From Euryarchaeota archaeon UBA33 (lineage in GTDB: Archaea; Thermoplasmatota; E2; DHVEG-1): a stretch of 5,295 nt of DNA. Below, in pieces: positions 5,261-5,295 of the stretch; position 1 is the first letter of the stretch, and every line of letters begins with the position of its first letter. The notes under the pieces were generated by a model. That model ran no database searches. It saw only the letters and a list, made by a program, of their open reading frames with translations, and was not told where the DNA came from. The position numbers and the translations under genes are program-made. Location: the NCBI GenBank assembly GCA_002506745.1, contig DAYE01000060.1:1411-6705 (forward strand). The letters are read 5' to 3'.

Positions 5261-5265
5261 CTCCG
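5261..5265 (-). promoter_or_regulatory. Ribosome binding site bearing on the start of the small membrane protein
   Basis: GGAGG on the minus strand is a strong Shine-Dalgarno. It is only two bases from the ATG at 5258 (too close for normal use) but eight bases from ATA at 5251, which is in the frame encoding the membrane hairpin. The site is therefore the main argument for the 5251 start. Confidence 0.45.
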
Positions 5266-5270
5266 CGATA

Positions 5271-5280
5271 TATTTTTAAA
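5271..5280 (-). promoter_or_regulatory. Possible TATA box for the small membrane protein
   Basis: TTTAAAAATA on the minus strand lies 20-29 bases before the proposed start region. Transcription from it would begin close to 5250, which would be a very short leader and would compete with use of the GGAGG. Promoter and ribosome site cannot both be used as drawn, so one of them is probably incidental. Confidence 0.3.
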
Positions 5281-5295
5281 ATAATTCCTTCTTTA

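Noticed and set aside
1..5295. Searched by eye for CRISPR arrays, tRNA genes, transposase genes and long repeats.
   Set aside because: No regularly spaced repeats, cloverleaf-like segments or transposase motifs were seen; the only repeats noted are the protein-level tail and the small membrane-protein end.

Overview
The window looks like a piece of a euryarchaeal genome, most plausibly a Thermoplasmatota-type or related anaerobic sediment archaeon. The evidence is archaeal TTTAAATA promoter boxes with purine-rich upstream elements, one gene apparently read from a leaderless transcript, an archaeal/eukaryotic-type release-factor paralogue, secreted proteins with N-glycosylation sequons and Ig/PKD-type domains, and T-rich 3' ends. 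The lineage is an inference; there is no rRNA or other phylogenetic marker here.

Layout, left to right. (1) 1-1068 (+): the 3' part of a large exported protein with an arylsulfotransferase-like (ASST) beta-propeller, a ten-proline hinge, a sequon-rich Ig-like domain and a distinctive C-terminal tail. (2) 1086-1205 (-): a probable relic of a small membrane-protein gene. (3) 1208-2060 (+): a translationally coupled pair, a minimal nucleotidyltransferase-fold protein (211 aa) followed by a small basic protein (76 aa), resembling toxin-antitoxin or abortive-infection modules in architecture. (4) 2171-3238 (-): a Vms1/VLRF1-like relative of archaeal release factor 1 with a GGMSQ loop and a zinc ribbon, convergent with the pair. 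(5) 3239-3484: a divergent promoter region. (6) 3485-4942 (+): a complete secreted clan CD (caspase/legumain-fold) cysteine peptidase with a PKD domain and the same kind of C-terminal tail as the first protein. (7) 5024-5251 (-): a two-helix small membrane protein without a canonical start codon, oriented tail-to-tail with the peptidase gene.

The observation most worth following is the shared C-terminal tail. Two otherwise unrelated exported proteins end in nearly the same roughly 22-residue sequence (core RFPHxFPILRHxxGY), although most identical residues are encoded by different codons. It lacks the membrane segment and basic cluster of known archaeal sortase (CTERM) signals, so it may be an undescribed surface-sorting or docking tag. 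Both tagged genes are also followed, tail-to-tail, by a small membrane-protein gene or relic with a similar C-terminus, hinting at a repeated unit.

The two secreted proteins probably act outside the cell (polymer or detrital protein processing), the release-factor paralogue probably acts on stalled ribosomes in the cytoplasm, and the nucleotidyltransferase pair looks like an accessory module. Nothing in the sequence links these four roles directly.
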